From: Rhodococcus spelaei
GTDB lineage: Bacteria > Actinomycetota > Actinomycetes > Mycobacteriales > Mycobacteriaceae
Length of the DNA: 64,000 nucleotides
Reading direction: 5' to 3'
NCBI RefSeq assembly: GCF_006704125.1
Contig: NZ_VIGH01000003.1
Span: 186,001-250,000, forward strand
In this document: piece after piece, positions 1-9,501 of the stretch
How the letters are laid out: every line of letters starts with the position of its first letter
Numbering within the stretch: the stretch's first letter is position 1
Made by a program: the position numbers and the translations under genes
Notes under the pieces: model-generated
Told to the model about the DNA's origin: nothing
What the model saw: only the letters and a program-made list of their open reading frames with translations
The model's database searches: none

Positions 1-895
1 TTTCGACCTGATCTTCGGGACCGCCGCGATCGTCGCGGCCGTGGTCTACGTGATCGGTGTGCGCCGCCTGCGCAAGCGTGGCGACAGCTGGCCGATCGGC
101 CGGACGATCGCGTGGGTGCTCGGCTGCGCGACCCTGCTCGTCGCGACGTCCTCTGGCCTCGGCCGGTACTCGCCCGCGGTGTTCAGCGTGCACATGGGCG
201 CGCACATGGCGCTGTCCATGCTCGCCCCGGTGCTACTGGTGCTCGGCGGTCCGATGACCCTCGCGCTGCGCGCCCTCAAGCCCGCCGGACCGACCGGAGT
301 GCCGGGACCGCGCGAGTGGCTGCTCGCCGCGCTGCACAGCCCGGTCTCCCGGTTCCTCACCCACCCGCTGGTCGCGTCGGTGCTGTTCGTCGGTGGCTTC
401 TACGCGCTGTACCTCGGCGGGATCTTCGGTGCGACGCTGGACTCGCACGGCGCTCACCTGCTGATGAACCTGCACTTCATCCTCAGTGGGTACCTCTTCT
501 ACTGGGTGGTCATCGGCATCGACCCCGCCCCGCGGAATCTCACCCCGATCACCAAGCTCGCCATGGTCTTCGGCTCACTGCCGTTCCACGCGTTCTTCGG
601 CATCGCGCTGATGAGCATGGGCGAAGTCATGGGCGGCTGGTACTACCGATCGCTCGCGCTCGGCTGGAACGACGATCTGATCGGCGATCAGCGGCTCGGC
701 GGCGGCATCGCGTGGGCGACCGGCGAGATCCCACTGGTGCTCGTGATGCTGGCGCTGCTGGTGCAGTGGTCGCGGGCCGACCAGAAGACGGCCAAGCGGG
801 TGGACCGCGCTGCCGACCGCGACGACGACGCCGAACTCGCCTCGCACAACGCGATGTTCGCCGAACTCGCGCGGCGGGATCGAGAGGGTCAATGA
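1..895 (+). CDS. CtaG-type cytochrome c oxidase assembly/copper membrane protein, C-terminal part (5' end outside window)
   Basis: The frame is open from the first bases, so the gene starts upstream and only about 297 C-terminal residues are visible. They form roughly six hydrophobic segments with conserved histidines (VHMGAHM, NLHF, FHAFFG) and a DQRLGGGIAWATGE block near the end, which I associate with the CtaG/caa3_CtaG family of oxidase copper-delivery proteins. In related actinobacteria this domain is often the C-terminal half of a CopD-CtaG fusion; the missing N-terminus prevents checking that here. The tail after the last membrane segment is charged and presumably cytoplasmic. The stop overlaps the convergent MpaB-family gene by 7 bp. 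Family call fairly sure, precise role inferred. Confidence 0.8.
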   Translation, partial: FDLIFGTAAIVAAVVYVIGVRRLRKRGDSWPIGRTIAWVLGCATLLVATSSGLGRYSPAVFSVHMGAHMALSMLAPVLLVLGGPMTLALRALKPAGPTGVPGPREWLLAALHSPVSRFLTHPLVASVLFVGGFYALYLGGIFGATLDSHGAHLLMNLHFILSGYLFYWVVIGIDPAPRNLTPITKLAMVFGSLPFHAFFGIALMSMGEVMGGWYYRSLALGWNDDLIGDQRLGGGIAWATGEIPLVLVMLALLVQWSRADQKTAKRVDRAADRDDDAELASHNAMFAELARRDREGQ

Positions 896-1866
896 CCTGA
901 GGGCATGGCGGCGAGGGCGGCCCTGTCGCGGGCCTGCGCCGGCGTCACGGTCTGTGTGTGCACCGGGTCCTGCCCGTTGAAGTGTTGATCGAGCACCGCG
1001 TGCGTCATCGGGAGTAGGTGTTTGATCACCGCCAGTTCGACCCTTGGATTGCTGGCGGCCCGCACGACGGCGCGGGTCAGTGGGGCGACCGCCCGGTCGA
1101 CCAGTGCGGGCTGGTCGAAGTCGCCGAGCCGGCGCATCCAGTCGGGCAGCGTCGAAACGGTGGCGGGCGCCATCAGCCGGCTCATCGCCCACAGCGGCCA
1201 CCGGCCCCGCCCACCCCTGGTGCGCAGCAGGTAGTGCATGGCTTCGACGGCCGGTTCACTGACACAGAGCCGCGACCGTACCTCGGCGAAGTATTCGCGT
1301 ACCTGCTCGCGCGAACGCGGGACGTCTTCGACCCTGCAGGTCTGCAGTTCGGCGGCGACGACGCAGTCGGCCCAGTAGCGGTCCTCCTCCTCCGGTGCCA
1401 GTGGTCCGGGCCCGAACCTCTCGTAGCTCTTGAGTACCGAATGCCACCCGGTGACGTGGATCCACAATTGACTCTCGGGACTGTTGGCGCTGTATCGCTT
1501 TCCGCTGATCGGTTCGATCCCGGTGGCCTTGGTGTGCACGCGCATCAACAGTTCGGACGTCTCGATCGCCGAGCGGCTGTCGCCGACCGCCACGATGAGG
1601 AAGTAGGAGAGGGTGCCGTCCAGACGTCCGCGTGGGTCGAGATAGATCCCCTTCGCATCGGCGACCGCGGCGGTGAGGAAGGGGTCGAAGTGCTCGAGGG
1701 TGACCGCACGTTGGAACCCGAGCAGGGCGGTCGGGTTGGTCCACACCTTCCAGGTCGGCGATCCGGGTCCGAAGAAGCCTTGGTCCTCGCGTCGGCGAGC
1801 AGCGTCGAACGGCCATCCCCGCTCGGCGAGCATGCGGGTGGACGTCCCGTCCTCTATCGCCGTCAT
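889..1866 (-). CDS. Oxygenase MpaB family protein (DUF2236)
   Basis: A 325-residue protein. Histidines sit in the MRVHTKATG and LWIHVTGWHS contexts typical of the DUF2236/MpaB family, whose members (latex-clearing protein Lcp, fungal MpaB) are b-type haem oxygenases. The protein has no signal peptide. The ATG at 1866 is preceded by GAGGGAGA at good spacing; the longer open frame upstream runs through the divergent promoter region and is unlikely to be translated. It is divergent from a TetR regulator, and two palindromic operator-like sites lie 47-101 bp upstream, so repression by that regulator with induction by an unknown ligand is likely. The substrate cannot be read from sequence. Confidence 0.82.
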   Translation of the reverse strand: MTAIEDGTSTRMLAERGWPFDAARRREDQGFFGPGSPTWKVWTNPTALLGFQRAVTLEHFDPFLTAAVADAKGIYLDPRGRLDGTLSYFLIVAVGDSRSAIETSELLMRVHTKATGIEPISGKRYSANSPESQLWIHVTGWHSVLKSYERFGPGPLAPEEEDRYWADCVVAAELQTCRVEDVPRSREQVREYFAEVRSRLCVSEPAVEAMHYLLRTRGGRGRWPLWAMSRLMAPATVSTLPDWMRRLGDFDQPALVDRAVAPLTRAVVRAASNPRVELAVIKHLLPMTHAVLDQHFNGQDPVHTQTVTPAQARDRAALAAMPSGH

Positions 1867-1912
1867 GTCGTCTCCCTCGATCCTCGGGCGGTCGTGTACC
1901 ACCCTCGCAGTG

Positions 1913-1935
1913 AATACAACGAGACCGTAGCAATT
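1913..1935. promoter_or_regulatory. Operator-like palindrome O1 (MpaB-proximal)
   Basis: An imperfect palindrome sharing most of its bases with the site 33 bp further on: GTGAATACAAC, a variable 4-nt block, then CCGTAGCA. It lies in the intergenic region between the divergent MpaB-family gene and the TetR gene, a likely place for TetR-dimer binding. The symmetry is weaker than in O2 because of one extra A in the right arm. Confidence 0.55.
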
Positions 1936-1945
1936 GCGGGTCGTG

Positions 1946-1967
1946 AATACAACGGTTCCGTAGCATT
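1946..1967. promoter_or_regulatory. Operator-like palindrome O2 (TetR-proximal)
   Basis: A 22-nt inverted repeat centred on ACGGttCCGT, with flanking arm positions also matching (AAT on the left, ATT on the right). It repeats O1 at a 33-bp interval, about three helical turns, so both sites face the same side of the DNA. Position and symmetry suit the operator of the adjacent TetR regulator; binding is inferred. Confidence 0.6.
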
Positions 1968-2028
1968 GGTTGGGGCAGTGCCGGGATCGTGGTCGGGGAA
2001 ACCGTAGGCTGGACATGGAGGTGGATGG

Positions 2029-2682
2029 ATGACGGAGGCGGACACGACCGCAGCTGGGCGGCCTCGCCGCAGGTACGCCCCGCGGCTGCCGCCCGAAGAG
2101 CGACGCGAGCAGTTGCTCGACGCCGCGTTCGCGGTGACGCGTAGGGTGGGCCTGCACGAGCTCGGCATGGAGGCCGTCGCTGCCGAAGCCGGTGTGGGTA
2201 AACCGGTGTTGTACACAGTCTTTCGCACCAGGGCCGAGCTGGTCGCTGCGCTACTCGATCGCGAGAACGACCGCGCTCTCGATCAGGTCCTCGCGACCAT
2301 GCCGACGGACCTGAGCGTCCTCGGGCCGTCCGCCGCGTACGCGGGCACCGTGTCCGCGTTCGTCGGTGTGGTACTCGCGAATCCCACCCGGTGGCGGCTG
2401 ATCCTCACCGCTCCCGACCAGGCGCCGAGCGAATATCGCGAGCATCTGCGCGCCTCCAGGTCCACCGTGCTGGCCCGTGCCGAGGGCCTCGCGCGAGCAG
2501 GGATCGCACTCGAGCCGAACCTCGCGGGACTGGATCCGGAGCTGCTGGCGCACACGATGCTCTCGTTCGCAGAGATGCTCGGCAGGCTCGCGGTCAGCGA
2601 CCCCGTGACGTACTCGAGTGAGCGGCTCGAGGCCTACGCACGAGCCCTCGCCGGGTCGGTGACGCGCCGTCCCGGCGCATAG
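2029..2682 (+). CDS. TetR/AcrR family transcriptional regulator
   Basis: A 217-residue regulator. The N-terminal helix-turn-helix spans about residues 20-70, starting with ERREQLLDAAFAVTRRVG and including VAAEAGVGKPVLYTVFRTRAEL, the canonical TetR recognition region. The C-terminal helices form an unassigned ligand domain. The ATG at 2029 is preceded by GGAGGTGG. The gene is divergent from the MpaB-family oxygenase and the paired operator-like repeats lie between them, so autoregulation plus control of the oxygenase is the simplest reading. The effector is unknown. Confidence 0.9.
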   Translation: MTEADTTAAGRPRRRYAPRLPPEERREQLLDAAFAVTRRVGLHELGMEAVAAEAGVGKPVLYTVFRTRAELVAALLDRENDRALDQVLATMPTDLSVLGPSAAYAGTVSAFVGVVLANPTRWRLILTAPDQAPSEYREHLRASRSTVLARAEGLARAGIALEPNLAGLDPELLAHTMLSFAEMLGRLAVSDPVTYSSERLEAYARALAGSVTRRPGA

Positions 2683-2749
2683 CACGACCCTCCGACGAAC
2701 GACGGCTCCGCGCACCGGTTTTCGCGTCGCCTGTGGAGTAGTCGCGTGG

Positions 2750-2758
2750 TTGTCCACA
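2750..2758 (+). promoter_or_regulatory. DnaA-box-like nonamer upstream of the ssb-like gene
   Basis: TTGTCCACA matches the high-GC actinobacterial DnaA-box consensus exactly. A 7/9 match lies on the opposite strand at 2732-2740 (TGTGGAGTA), forming an inverted pair 91-117 bp before the ssb-like start. One perfect nonamer in a window of this size is not far from chance, so this is only a candidate. Confidence 0.3.
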
Positions 2759-2848
2759 GATTCGCCGCGACCCTGGAATCCGGTGGGTGCCCGATGGAGG
2801 CTTGCAGTCGAGGGGCCCTCGGGTCCACCGGATGCAAAGGGGCGGAAC

Positions 2849-3343
2849 ATGTACGAGACGCACACGGCGGTGGTCGGCACCGTCATCACCATCCCGGCAA
2901 AGCGGCTCACCAACTCCGGTGAGGAGGTGATCAGCTTCCGGATGGCCAGTAATACCCGGCGCCGCGACCAGTCCACCGGCGAGTGGACCGACGGCGGCAC
3001 CCTGTACCTGACGGTCAGTTGCTGGCGACGCCTCGTCGCCGGCGTCGGTGCGACGTTGATGAAGGGCGACCCGATCATCGCGTACGGGCAGCTGCGCACC
3101 AACGAGTACACGACCCGCGAGGGCGTGGACCGCTCCGATCTCGAAATGCGGGCCAGCGCGCTGGGGCCGGACCTCGCGCGGTGCATCGCGAAGCTCGACC
3201 GGTCCGCGCGCGCCGGACAGTCGGGTCAGGAGCCGGGGACCGGTCAGGGGGAGGACCCCGACGCGACTTCGCCGGACCCGGATGCCGAGCCGGCGCCCGA
3301 CGCGGCCACCGAGAGCGTGTTCGAGGCGGTCTCGGTCGGCTGA
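2849..3343 (+). CDS. ssb: Accessory single-stranded DNA-binding protein (Rv2478c-like)
   Basis: A 164-residue protein with one N-terminal OB fold (about residues 1-110) containing the SSB-typical stretches EEVISFRMASNTRRRD, LYLTVSCWRR and KGDPIIAYGQLRTNEY. The remaining third is a Pro/Asp/Glu-rich tail. It ends in AVSVG and lacks the acidic DDDIPF-type tip through which main replicative SSBs recruit partners, so it is probably a second SSB rather than the essential one. The ATG at 2849 follows AAGGGGCGG. In M. tuberculosis the equivalent Rv2478c sits beside the ettA homologue; here the lipase array has come between them. Confidence 0.85.
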   Translation: MYETHTAVVGTVITIPAKRLTNSGEEVISFRMASNTRRRDQSTGEWTDGGTLYLTVSCWRRLVAGVGATLMKGDPIIAYGQLRTNEYTTREGVDRSDLEMRASALGPDLARCIAKLDRSARAGQSGQEPGTGQGEDPDATSPDPDAEPAPDAATESVFEAVSVG

Positions 3344-3428
3344 GTGACAGGCCGAAACCACCTCGGCGCGACCCGGTACAGGCCTACGGTTGTGACAGCC
3401 GACCGGCAATGTTGGGGAGGCGAGCGCA

Positions 3429-4559
3429 ATGCTGCGCACGAGAGTCTCGGCGCTGTTCGTGACGGTAGTGGCGGTGCTCGGCGCGGTGACGGGACTGCCC
3501 GTCACCGCGACCGCGGCACCGGCTCCACCCGGGTCGGTGATCTCCTCGGAGGACATGCCTCGGGAGCGCTGGCTGCCCGGCGCCGGGCAGGCCCAGCGGA
3601 TCACCTATGCCACCACCGACCACGTCGGCGCGCCCGCGACCAGTACCGGGGCGCTGTACCTGCCACCGGGTCGCCCGCCCGTGGGCGGCTGGCCCGTGGT
3701 GTCCTACGCGCACGGAACGATCGGGGTCGCCGACCAGTGCGCACCCTCGAGCGCGGGCCTGTACGAACCCGAGGCGGACTACCTCGGGCGATGGCTGAAC
3801 CGCGGGTACGCGGTGGTGGTCACCGACTACCTCGGCCTCGGCACGCCCGGGGTCCTGCCGTACCTCGACGGCCGCGCCGCCGCACACAGCGTGATCGACA
3901 TGGTGCGGGCCGGCCGTGCGGTCGAGCCCGATCTGGCACCCAGGTGGGTGGTGGTCGGGTTGTCCGAGGGCGGGCAGGCGGCGCTGCTCACCGCGCACGA
4001 GGCGACGCGGTATGCGCCCGACCTCGACTACCGGGGCGCGGTCGCTCTCGGGGCGCCCGCGAATCTCGAGAAGCTGTTCCCGCTGGGTGGACCGGGCTTC
4101 CCGGACGTGGGGATACGAGGACTGACCACCTTCGGACTGTTCGCGGTCGTCGGATTGCGGGCCGCGCGTCCGGACCTCGACATCGACCAGTACCTGTCCC
4201 CGCTGGGGCTCGAACTGGCGGCCAGGGCCGAGCAGTTGTGCTCGCCCCAACTCGGTCGCGAGGTCGACGGCATCTCGGTCGGACGGTTGTTCTCCCGGCC
4301 GCTCGACAATCCCGAGATGCGCAGCGCGCTCACGGACTACCTCGCGGTGCCGACCGACGGGTACGACCGGCCGCTGTTCGTCGGGCATGGGCTCGACGAC
4401 GTGACCGTGCCGATTCCGCTGACCCTCGCACTTGCCGCGGACCTCGAACGGGCAGGGACCGATCTCACGTTCGTCGCCTACCCGGGGACCGGGCACGTGG
4501 AGACGCTCGCCGCCTCGTTCGCGGACTCGACGAGGTTCGTCGACCGGGTGATGGGATAA
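3429..4559 (+). CDS. Secreted alpha/beta-hydrolase lipase, array copy A
   Basis: A 376-residue protein with a Sec signal peptide (about 1-30, ending TATAAPA) and a secretory-lipase (LIP family) alpha/beta-hydrolase fold. The nucleophile is Ser179 in GLSEGGQ; the probable acid is in GHGLDDVTVP and the histidine in GTGHVET. SYAHGTIG and TDYLGLGTP are conserved in all three copies. It is the first of three tandem paralogues, 69 bp from the next, each with its own Shine-Dalgarno (here GGGGAGGCGAG). Likely an exported lipase or esterase acting on acyl lipids; substrate unknown. TACGGT at 3385-3390 may be its -10 element. Confidence 0.88.
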   Translation: MLRTRVSALFVTVVAVLGAVTGLPVTATAAPAPPGSVISSEDMPRERWLPGAGQAQRITYATTDHVGAPATSTGALYLPPGRPPVGGWPVVSYAHGTIGVADQCAPSSAGLYEPEADYLGRWLNRGYAVVVTDYLGLGTPGVLPYLDGRAAAHSVIDMVRAGRAVEPDLAPRWVVVGLSEGGQAALLTAHEATRYAPDLDYRGAVALGAPANLEKLFPLGGPGFPDVGIRGLTTFGLFAVVGLRAARPDLDIDQYLSPLGLELAARAEQLCSPQLGREVDGISVGRLFSRPLDNPEMRSALTDYLAVPTDGYDRPLFVGHGLDDVTVPIPLTLALAADLERAGTDLTFVAYPGTGHVETLAASFADSTRFVDRVMG

Positions 4560-4579
4560 GCCGCCGCATCCGAGGCGCC

Positions 4580-4593
4580 GTGCGGTAGACAGG
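4580..4593 (+). promoter_or_regulatory. Conserved promoter-like block before lipase B
   Basis: GTGCGGTAGACAGG recurs almost exactly before lipase C (5802-5816, with one extra A), although the surrounding intergenic bases differ. TAGACA/TAGAAC could be the -10 hexamer, placing transcription starts about 25-30 nt before each gene. This suggests each copy has its own promoter. Confidence 0.4.
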
Positions 4594-4628
4594 GTCATTC
4601 CGTCAACACAGTGGGAGAGACGATCGCG

Positions 4629-5753
4629 ATGCCGCACACCAGGATCCGGGTACTAGTCGCTGCCGTCGGCGTCGCGATCATTTCGATGGTCGGGATGCCT
4701 GCGCTCGCCGGACCGGTGGATCGCGGCGAGGTGCTGTCGACGTCGGATCTCGCGCCGGTCGCGTCGATCCCCGGCGCGGACCGCGAGTACCGCGTCACCT
4801 ACCGCAGCACCGACCACAACGGTGCGCCGACGGTGAGCAGCGGTGCGATCCACGTGCCCGCGGGCCCGGTCCCCGCGGGCGGCTGGCCGGTGGTCTCGTA
4901 CGCGCACGGCACCGTCGGTGTAGCGCAGTCGTGCGCGCCGTCGCTCGCGGGGGAGACCGCCGCGGAGGCCGACTATCTCGCGCGCTGGTTGGCCCGCGGC
5001 TACGCGGTGGTTGCCACCGACTACGTCGGGCTCGGCACGCCGGGGCGGCTCGCCTACCTCGACGGGGTGGCCGCCGCTCACAATGTGATCGACATGGTCC
5101 GGGCCTCCAGGTCCGTGGTCCCGGACCTCTCGCCGAAGTGGGTGGTCGCCGGGCTGTCGCAGGGCGGGCAGGCCTCGATGCTCACCGCCCGGCTGGCCAC
5201 CGCGTACGCGCCCGAATTGGACTACCGCGGCGCGGTCGCCATGGGTGTCCCGTCGAACCTGGACCGGCTGTTCCCGCTGGCCGGCCCGGGAATCCCCGAC
5301 CTCGGTCTGGTCGGGCTCACGAAGTTCATGCTGTTCACCATGATCGGCATGCGCGATGCGCGGCCGGAGCTGAAAGTCGACCAGTACCTGTCCCCGAAGG
5401 GGCGCGAGCTGGCCGCACTCGCCGAGCAGATGTGCACGGTGCCGTTCGGTCAGCACGTGGTCGGGGTCTCGGTGGGCGACCTGTTCGCTCGGCCGCTCGG
5501 GACCGACGAGATGCGCGGGGCGATGACGGAGTATCTGGGCATCCCGACCTCCGGCTACGACAGGCCGGTCTTCCTCGGTCAGGGCGTTGGCGACCTGGTG
5601 GTACCGATCCCGTTGACGCTGGCGTTCGCCGGTGAACTCGCGGCGTCCGGCACCGACCTCACCTTCCGGACATACGCCGGCGCGGACCACATGGGCACCC
5701 CGGCGGCCTCGTTCGAGGACTCAGTGCCCTTCGTCCAGCGCGTCATGCAGTAG
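4629..5753 (+). CDS. Secreted alpha/beta-hydrolase lipase, array copy B
   Basis: A 374-residue paralogue of copy A with the same layout: signal peptide (about 1-27, cleavage near PALAGP), SYAHGTVG, TDYVGLGTP, nucleophile motif GLSQGGQ, acid region GQGVGDLVVP and histidine in GADHMGT. The start is the ATG at 4629 because GGGAGAG lies 6-11 nt before it; an in-frame GTG at 4611 would put that motif inside the gene. The region around the nucleophile and the ending are collinear with copies A and C, so the array arose by tandem duplication. Secreted, substrate unknown. Confidence 0.88.
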   Translation: MPHTRIRVLVAAVGVAIISMVGMPALAGPVDRGEVLSTSDLAPVASIPGADREYRVTYRSTDHNGAPTVSSGAIHVPAGPVPAGGWPVVSYAHGTVGVAQSCAPSLAGETAAEADYLARWLARGYAVVATDYVGLGTPGRLAYLDGVAAAHNVIDMVRASRSVVPDLSPKWVVAGLSQGGQASMLTARLATAYAPELDYRGAVAMGVPSNLDRLFPLAGPGIPDLGLVGLTKFMLFTMIGMRDARPELKVDQYLSPKGRELAALAEQMCTVPFGQHVVGVSVGDLFARPLGTDEMRGAMTEYLGIPTSGYDRPVFLGQGVGDLVVPIPLTLAFAGELAASGTDLTFRTYAGADHMGTPAASFEDSVPFVQRVMQ

Positions 5754-5801
5754 TCGACCCGTGGCACCGGGTGTCACAGAAGTCGACAATTCGGCGAGCC
5801 G

Positions 5802-5816
5802 GTGCGGTAGAACAGG
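5802..5816 (+). promoter_or_regulatory. Conserved promoter-like block before lipase C
   Basis: GTGCGGTAGAACAGG, the counterpart of the block before lipase B. TAGAAC fits a -10 hexamer about 22 nt before the GTG start, leaving room for the GAGAG ribosome-binding site. Confidence 0.4.
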
Positions 5817-5835
5817 ACGCGTGCGAGAGACGACT

Positions 5836-7014
5836 GTGAACACGCCCACCGAATCCGGATCGACAATCGGTGTGCTGCACCGGGTTCGGCGGTGGATTGT
5901 CGCGGCGGTTCCGCTGGGCCTCGCGTTCGCCGTGGTCGTCGCCCCTGTCCCCGCGGTGGCCCAGGAGGCTGACACCGGTCCGGGAGTGGTGGTCTCACGT
6001 GGGGCGCTGGCCCCGATCGCGGAGCTGCCGGACACCGCGGACAGCTACCGGCTCGTGTACTGGACGGAGGGCCCGACCGGCACGCCGGCACGCAGCGCGG
6101 GCGCGGTGTACCTGCCCGAGGGCACGCCGCCGCCGGGCGGCTGGCCGGTGATGTCGTGGGCGCACGGGACCACCGGTGTCGGTGACGACTGCGCGCCCTC
6201 GTCGGGGTACGATGTCACACCGCTCACCCGCGACTACATTTCCGCGTGGTTGGCGCAGGGTTACGCGGTGGTGGCCACCGACTACGTCGGACTCGGCACC
6301 GAGGGCGAGCACGCGTACCTGCACGGTCGTAGCGAGGGTCGGGCCGTGATCGACATGGTCCGCGCGGCCCGGGCGGTCACCCCGTCGCTGTCGAAGTCCT
6401 GGGTGGCTTTCGGGCACTCGCAGGGCGGCCACGCAGTGATGTTCGCTGCGCACGAGGCGACCAGTTACGCGCCGGAGCTGGACTACCGAGGCGCCGTCGC
6501 CACGGGAACCCCGGCGAACCTCGAACAGCTGTTCCCGTTCGGCGGGCCGGGATTCCCCAACCTGGGTCTGAACGGCCTGACCGCCTTCGCGGCGTACGTG
6601 ATCGACGGACTGAAGGTGGCACGACCGGACCTGCCTATCGACGACTACCTCACCCCGGCCGGCCGCGAGCTGGTCAAGGCCTCGGAGACGATGTGCTTCG
6701 TTCCGCTCCTCAAGCACGCGGGAACCCTCGGGGTCGGCGAGATGCTCAGTCGTCCCCTCGACAACGAGCAGGTCCGCTCGGCCCTGCGCGACTACCTCGC
6801 GGTCCCCACCACCGGCTACGACCGGCCGGTGTTCGTCGGGCACGGCCTGACCGATCAGACGGTCCCCTTCCCGCTCGGCGCGAAGCTCGCGCTCGACCTC
6901 CAGGTCGCCGGCCAGCCGGTCACGTTCCGGCCCTACCCGGGCAACCACGGCGACTCGGTTTTCCAGGCCTTGCCCGACACCTCGACGTTCGTGCGGTCGC
7001 TGTTCGGCCGCTGA
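5836..7014 (+). CDS. Secreted alpha/beta-hydrolase lipase, array copy C
   Basis: A 392-residue paralogue of copies A and B. After a positively charged N-region (HRVRRW) comes a hydrophobic signal segment ending VAQEA (about residue 45). Motifs are SWAHGTTG, TDYVGLGTE, nucleophile GHSQGGH, acid region GHGLTDQTVP and histidine in PGNHGDS. The GTG at 5836 is preferred because GAGAGACGACT precedes it as in copy B; a GTG at 5821 is possible. It differs most from the other two, with GHSQGG instead of GLSxGG and a longer leader. A broken fourth copy follows 18 bp downstream. Confidence 0.87.
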   Translation: MNTPTESGSTIGVLHRVRRWIVAAVPLGLAFAVVVAPVPAVAQEADTGPGVVVSRGALAPIAELPDTADSYRLVYWTEGPTGTPARSAGAVYLPEGTPPPGGWPVMSWAHGTTGVGDDCAPSSGYDVTPLTRDYISAWLAQGYAVVATDYVGLGTEGEHAYLHGRSEGRAVIDMVRAARAVTPSLSKSWVAFGHSQGGHAVMFAAHEATSYAPELDYRGAVATGTPANLEQLFPFGGPGFPNLGLNGLTAFAAYVIDGLKVARPDLPIDDYLTPAGRELVKASETMCFVPLLKHAGTLGVGEMLSRPLDNEQVRSALRDYLAVPTTGYDRPVFVGHGLTDQTVPFPLGAKLALDLQVAGQPVTFRPYPGNHGDSVFQALPDTSTFVRSLFGR

Positions 7015-7032
7015 CGTTTCGAGCCGCCTCGC

Positions 7033-7204
7033 GGCGGTGACCACACCATGACACCGGTGCCGTACCCGCTGGGTGCGAAGCTGGCGGGCCGACCTCTACG
7101 GCAACGGGCAGGACGTCACGGTCCGCTCCTACCGGAGTGACCACCAGGTCTCCCTGACGCAGTCGTTGCCCGACGCGATCGCGTTCGCTCGCGCGCACAT
7201 CTGA
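7033..7204 (+). pseudogene. Frameshifted C-terminal remnant of a fourth lipase copy
   Basis: The frame containing VPYPLGAKL (ATG at 7048) matches VPFPLGAKL in lipase C. It then needs a one-base shift, an extra G in the run near 7086-7088, to continue as ADLYGNGQDVTVRSY and SLPDAIAFARAHI followed by a stop at 7202-7204. That segment parallels the last ~50 residues of lipase C (VTFRPYPGNH, LPDTSTFVRSL). Only the acid-to-C-terminus portion remains; nucleophile and signal peptide are gone, so it cannot encode an active enzyme. Confidence 0.75.
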
Positions 7205-7263
7205 CCTGCGGCGCGTCGACGGGCGCCTGCGGCGGCGTGGATTGGGGCGCCGCCACGTCTGCC

Positions 7264-7269
7264 GATACT
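7264..7269 (+). promoter_or_regulatory. -10 element of a probable leaderless ettA transcript
   Basis: GATACT ends 9 nt before the ettA ATG, and no Shine-Dalgarno lies between (CTGGTGCCC). This spacing puts the transcription start at or next to the start codon, the actinobacterial leaderless arrangement. Confidence 0.45.
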
Positions 7270-7278
7270 CTGGTGCCC

Positions 7279-8958
<1,680 letters not shown>

Positions 8959-8962
8959 CCGA

Positions 8963-9385
8963 GTGTCGGACAAGACGTACTCCTGTGAAGTCCAGGTGCG
9001 CTGGGGCGATTCCGATCGCCTCGGCCACGTGAACAACGTGCTGTACGCCGAGTACGCGCAGGAGGCCCGGACCAGGTTCTTCCGCGACTGCATCATCGGG
9101 GTGGGCGCGCCGCCCGCCCCGATGGTGGTGCGGCGGATGGAGTTCGACTACCTGCGTCCGGTGACCGACGCGACCGGACCGCTCACCGTCGAGGTGAGCA
9201 TCCTGCGCGTCGGGAACTCGTCGTTCACCGTGCGGCACGTGATGCGTGACCGGCACGGCGCGGTCTGCGTGGCCGCGGACGGCGTGATGGTCGGCTTCGA
9301 TCCGAAGACCGAGAAGTCGGTTCCGTTGGGCGAGCGCACCCGCGAGCTGCTGTCGCAGTACGTGCCGGCGGGGGCCGCGCTGTAG
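8963..9385 (+). CDS. Hotdog-fold acyl-CoA thioesterase (4HBT family)
   Basis: 140 residues with the 4-hydroxybenzoyl-CoA thioesterase pattern VRWGDSDRLGHVNNVLYAEY, in which the Asp and the HVNN segment form the active site. The GTG at 8963 is 4 bp after the ettA stop, so it is probably translated from the ettA message. Hotdog thioesterases hydrolyse acyl-CoA to acid plus CoA in the cytoplasm; the acyl specificity is not readable. A second hotdog gene with the equivalent motif VRWSDMDVFQHINHARM sits just after gdh. Confidence 0.88.
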   Translation: MSDKTYSCEVQVRWGDSDRLGHVNNVLYAEYAQEARTRFFRDCIIGVGAPPAPMVVRRMEFDYLRPVTDATGPLTVEVSILRVGNSSFTVRHVMRDRHGAVCVAADGVMVGFDPKTEKSVPLGERTRELLSQYVPAGAAL

Positions 9386-9501
9386 GTCTGCGGTTGGCAA
9401 CCTCTCGGGCGAAGCCTCGGGCGCATATGAAGCTGTCTCGGTCCTGCCGCGGTTAGGCTCGGGGGCACACCTGTCGTATCGACCAGGGGGTGAACCGCGA
9501 G

